From: Dehalococcoidia bacterium UBA2158
GTDB taxonomy: Bacteria > Chloroflexota > Dehalococcoidia > Lucifugimonadales > UBA3495
Assembly (NCBI GenBank): GCA_002328185.1
Contig: DCWQ01000001.1
Location: forward strand, 1-15,922
DNA length: 15,922 nucleotides
Direction: 5' to 3'
The first letter of the stretch is position 1. Each line of letters begins with the position of its first letter. Both the position numbers and the translations under genes were made by a program. The notes below the pieces were generated by a model. It saw only the letters and a list, made by a program, of their open reading frames with translations. It had not been told where the DNA came from and searched no databases. Positions 13,985-15,922 of the stretch are shown here, one piece after another.

Positions 13985-14013
13985 AGTGTACAGGGGTGTT
14001 AACCAGTCTTCAA
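13985..14013 (-). promoter_or_regulatory. Weak candidate promoter for the propeller-TPR pair
   Basis: TTGAAG (14008-14013) and TACACT (13985-13990) are 17 bases apart on the minus strand, each matching 4 of 6 consensus positions. Start of transcription would be about 40 bases before the TTG. This is a modest match only. Confidence 0.3.
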
Positions 14014-14107
14014 GGAGAAAGTCAAGTGGCTATCGTTCCAAGTTGGCCTTTCGCCGTTTATTCGGGATTACCACGACTTAGGTCGGTATTGGGGTGGTTT
14101 GATCAAC

Positions 14108-14144
14108 CAGACGCCCCAGACTCAAGATGAGCCTGAGGCGTCTG
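14108..14144 (-). terminator. Long imperfect hairpin between TRAP and propeller genes
   Basis: CAGACGCC (14108-14115) pairs with GGCGTCTG (14137-14144). After one mismatch CAG/CTG pair, and then CTCA/TGAG around an AGA loop. The whole element therefore folds into one 37-base stem with two mismatches. It lies about 207 bases past the TRAP large-permease stop and upstream of the propeller promoter. No U-run follows on either strand, so termination is a guess from position and stability. Confidence 0.4.
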
Positions 14145-14351
14145 AGTCGTGTTCCTGGTGGAGAGTCGAACCCTGAGATGTCCTCATAGTTTAGAGAACT
14201 ATAACGCCGCTGCCGTACTTCCGATTTCAACCACCCGTCCACTCATATTACAGTGAAGCCTGAAGTTGGGTACCTCGATAAGCAGCGAGAAATTCATGCG
14301 CCTCTATTGTTAACTAAACCAACACCGTTCGGGCTCAATCAATTCGCGTAA

Positions 14352-15740
14352 TCAGTTTCCATACGCCACTGCAGGCAGCCAGGTCACCAATCCAGGCCAA
14401 ATCACAAGCATGGTTAAAGCGATGAGTTGCAAAACAATAAACGGGATCACCCCTCTATATATATGGCCGAGTTGTATATCGGCCGGTGCCACGCCCCTGA
14501 GATAAAAGATGGCGAACCCCACAGGAGGAGTGAGAAATGATGTCTGCAAAGCCATGGCAACAAGTAGTAAAAACCAGATCATTTCGGGATTATCCACTAC
14601 TCCGAAGCCGTTAACTTGAATATTGAGGCTAGCAACAACTGGAGTAAGGAGGGGTAACACAATCAGGGTAATTTCGATCCAGTCGAGGAAAAAGCCCAAC
14701 AGGAAAATAATCAATAGGAGGGCCATTATCGTGCCATATGAACCGAATGGAAGCCCTGTGAGAGCCATGCTAATTAGATCGTCCCCACCGAGGCCTCTTA
14801 ATACTAGGGCAAAGCAGGTGGCCCCTATAAATATTCCAAATATATAACCAGTGGTGTTAAACGTGTCGTGAATAACCTCTTTTAGAGTCTTGAAATCCAG
14901 TTTTTTGTTAATGGCTGCAAGAACGATTGCGCCGAGGGCGCCCACTCCACTCGCCTCGGTCACTGTTGTGACGCCAGCGAAAATGGAACCTAGCACCGCT
15001 AAGATAAGTAGTACAGCTGGAAGAGCTGTTTTAAGAACATTCCAGACAACTCCGAAAGAAAGCGGGCTCCGATTATCCGGCAACGGAGCCTTGTTCGGGT
15101 CCAAGAAGCTAATCAGAAGTATATAGACGATATACATACCACCAAGAATCAGACCAGGGAAAACAGCGCCCATAAACAGATCACCGACCGATAGCCCCAG
15201 TTGATCGGCCATAATTACCAGCATGATGCTGGGAGGTATAAGGATACCTAGGGTTCCTGCGGCGGCGACCGTGCCTGCGGCGAAGGACTTATCGTATCCC
15301 TGTCTCAACATGGTAGGGATCGCCAAAAGACCTAATAACACTACCGACGCGCCGATGATCCCGGTGGAAGCGGCTAAGACGATGCCAATTGCAGTGACCG
15401 TTACAGCAAGGCCTCCCCGCACCCTGCCGAACATATCTTGGATGGAACCCATCATCCTCTCTGCGACACCTGATCGATCCAGCATCAAACCCATAAAGAT
15501 GAACATGGGAATGGCTACCAAAACCCAGTTGTCCATCAATTTGAAAATGCGGTTGACCACCATACCCACATACATATAATCGACGCCAGTACTTGTACCT
15601 AGGTAGAGATCAGCCAAATAACCAATGAGAGTGAAGAGGGCAGACACACCGGCGAGGACAAACGGGATAGGGTAACCCGAAAAAAGCAGGAGGATGAATG
15701 TCACGAACATCGCGACGATAAGAATGTGATTTACGTCCAT
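14352..15740 (-). CDS. TRAP transporter large permease (DctM family, FcbT3/TakP-like branch)
   Basis: This 462-residue, very hydrophobic inner-membrane protein is the transport subunit of a TRAP carrier, which takes up organic acids with a sodium gradient and a soluble binding protein. I estimate 11-13 membrane helices. Typical blocks are NWVLVAIPMFIFMGLMLDRSGVAERM (71-96), STGIIGASVVLLGLLAIPTMLRQGYDKSFAAGTVAAAGTLGILIPPSIMLVI (125-176) and LTPPVGFAIFYLRGVAP (403-419). The GFAIFYLRGVAP form is characteristic of the branch annotated for 2-oxo acids, mannitol or chloroaromatic acids; C4-dicarboxylate DctM usually has a different ending there. The ATG at 15740 lies 8 bases after the small-permease stop, and no strong Shine-Dalgarno is seen, so coupled translation is likely. 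No binding-protein gene is in the window. Confidence 0.93.
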   Translation of the reverse strand: MDVNHILIVAMFVTFILLLFSGYPIPFVLAGVSALFTLIGYLADLYLGTSTGVDYMYVGMVVNRIFKLMDNWVLVAIPMFIFMGLMLDRSGVAERMMGSIQDMFGRVRGGLAVTVTAIGIVLAASTGIIGASVVLLGLLAIPTMLRQGYDKSFAAGTVAAAGTLGILIPPSIMLVIMADQLGLSVGDLFMGAVFPGLILGGMYIVYILLISFLDPNKAPLPDNRSPLSFGVVWNVLKTALPAVLLILAVLGSIFAGVTTVTEASGVGALGAIVLAAINKKLDFKTLKEVIHDTFNTTGYIFGIFIGATCFALVLRGLGGDDLISMALTGLPFGSYGTIMALLLIIFLLGFFLDWIEITLIVLPLLTPVVASLNIQVNGFGVVDNPEMIWFLLLVAMALQTSFLTPPVGFAIFYLRGVAPADIQLGHIYRGVIPFIVLQLIALTMLVIWPGLVTWLPAVAYGN

Positions 15741-15748
15741 ACCATTCG

Positions 15749-15922
15749 CTATTTGCGTGATTTGTTGGTCAAGAATAATGAGGCGCGAATCATACGGGAT
15801 AAACCCGCCAAGCCCAGTAAGCCGAAGCCTACGGGGATAAACGCCTTGATGATAAACCGGTATGGTAACCCGACTGGAGAGTCCGACCTCTCACCAAGTC
15901 GATACGCTTCAGTTACGTAGGG
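15749..15922 (-). CDS. TRAP transporter small permease (DctQ family), C-terminal 57 residues
   Basis: The minus-strand frame entering at the right edge runs 57 codons to a TAG at 15749-15751. It reads YVTEAYRLGERSDSPVGLPYRFIIKAFIPVGFGLLGLAGLSRMIRASLF and a short basic tail. The pattern E-x-S-x-S-P-x-G-L-P followed by a K-A-x-I-P-x-G-F helix is the usual last segment of DctQ proteins, which form the four-helix partner of the large permease. The stop lies 8 bases before the large-permease start, the standard TRAP gene order. The 5' part of the gene lies outside the window. Confidence 0.88.
   Translation of the reverse strand, partial: PYVTEAYRLGERSDSPVGLPYRFIIKAFIPVGFGLLGLAGLSRMIRASLFLTNKSRK

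Larger units (their letters stand above)
13939..14351. other. Intergenic region between TRAP genes and propeller gene
   Basis: These 413 bases have no convincing gene. They hold the propeller gene's ribosome-binding site and weak promoter, a long imperfect hairpin (14108-14144), a short 6-bp inverted repeat (ATAGTT...AACTAT, 14186-14202) and a short stretch resembling the 3' end of a tRNA that does not fold as one. From 14203 to 14351 I see nothing. Confidence 0.6.

Noticed and set aside
14156..14178. Minus-strand sequence like a tRNA 3' end (GGGTTCGACTCTCCACCA)
   Set aside because: The T-loop-like TTCGACT and a CCA are present, but the flanking bases pair in only three of five T-stem positions and no acceptor, D-arm or anticodon arm can be built upstream. 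It is at most a fragment.

Overview
The window looks like chromosomal DNA of an uncultivated, probably marine bacterium. The gene set is typical of the SAR202-type Chloroflexota: paralogous FAD-dependent Baeyer-Villiger monooxygenases (BVMOs), a GMC oxidoreductase, a nitroreductase, family-5 lipoprotein binding proteins with a Pro/Ala/Thr-rich linker, and a TRAP carrier. This placement is inferred from gene content; there is no rRNA or other phylogenetic marker here. I see no rRNA, convincing tRNA, CRISPR array, insertion sequence or phage gene.

Layout. Positions 1-912 (minus) hold the first 304 codons of a BVMO that runs off the left edge. An AT-rich 514-base divergent region follows, with candidate promoters in both directions, a Fur-box-like palindrome and a leader inverted repeat. 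Positions 1427-5340 (plus) encode a family-5 ABC importer: a lipoprotein binding protein and two DppB/DppC-type permeases, with no ATPase gene following. Positions 5341-6104 are low in recognisable coding content and hold a leucine-rich-repeat fragment plus a frame-broken SEC-C-like zinc-motif remnant.

Positions 6105-10977 (minus) hold four tightly spaced genes: GMC oxidoreductase, nitroreductase, HSL-type alpha/beta hydrolase and a complete second BVMO. A near-consensus promoter (TTGACA, 17 bases, TATTAT) at 11046-11074 precedes them. Positions 11441-13938 (minus) hold a seven-Asp-box beta-propeller gene (TTG start) followed by a TTC38/StaR-like TPR gene, ending at a strong hairpin. Positions 14352-15922 (minus) hold a complete TRAP large permease and the 3' end of its small permease, most like the FcbT/TakP branch.

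How the parts may work together. The four-gene operon reads as an alcohol to ketone to ester/lactone to hydroxy-acid route: the GMC enzyme oxidises an alcohol, the BVMO inserts oxygen next to the resulting carbonyl, and the hydrolase cleaves the ester. The nitroreductase would be an accessory flavin enzyme. The neighbouring ABC and TRAP carriers could bring in organic substrates or products. This is inference from family functions and gene order; no substrate can be read from the sequence.
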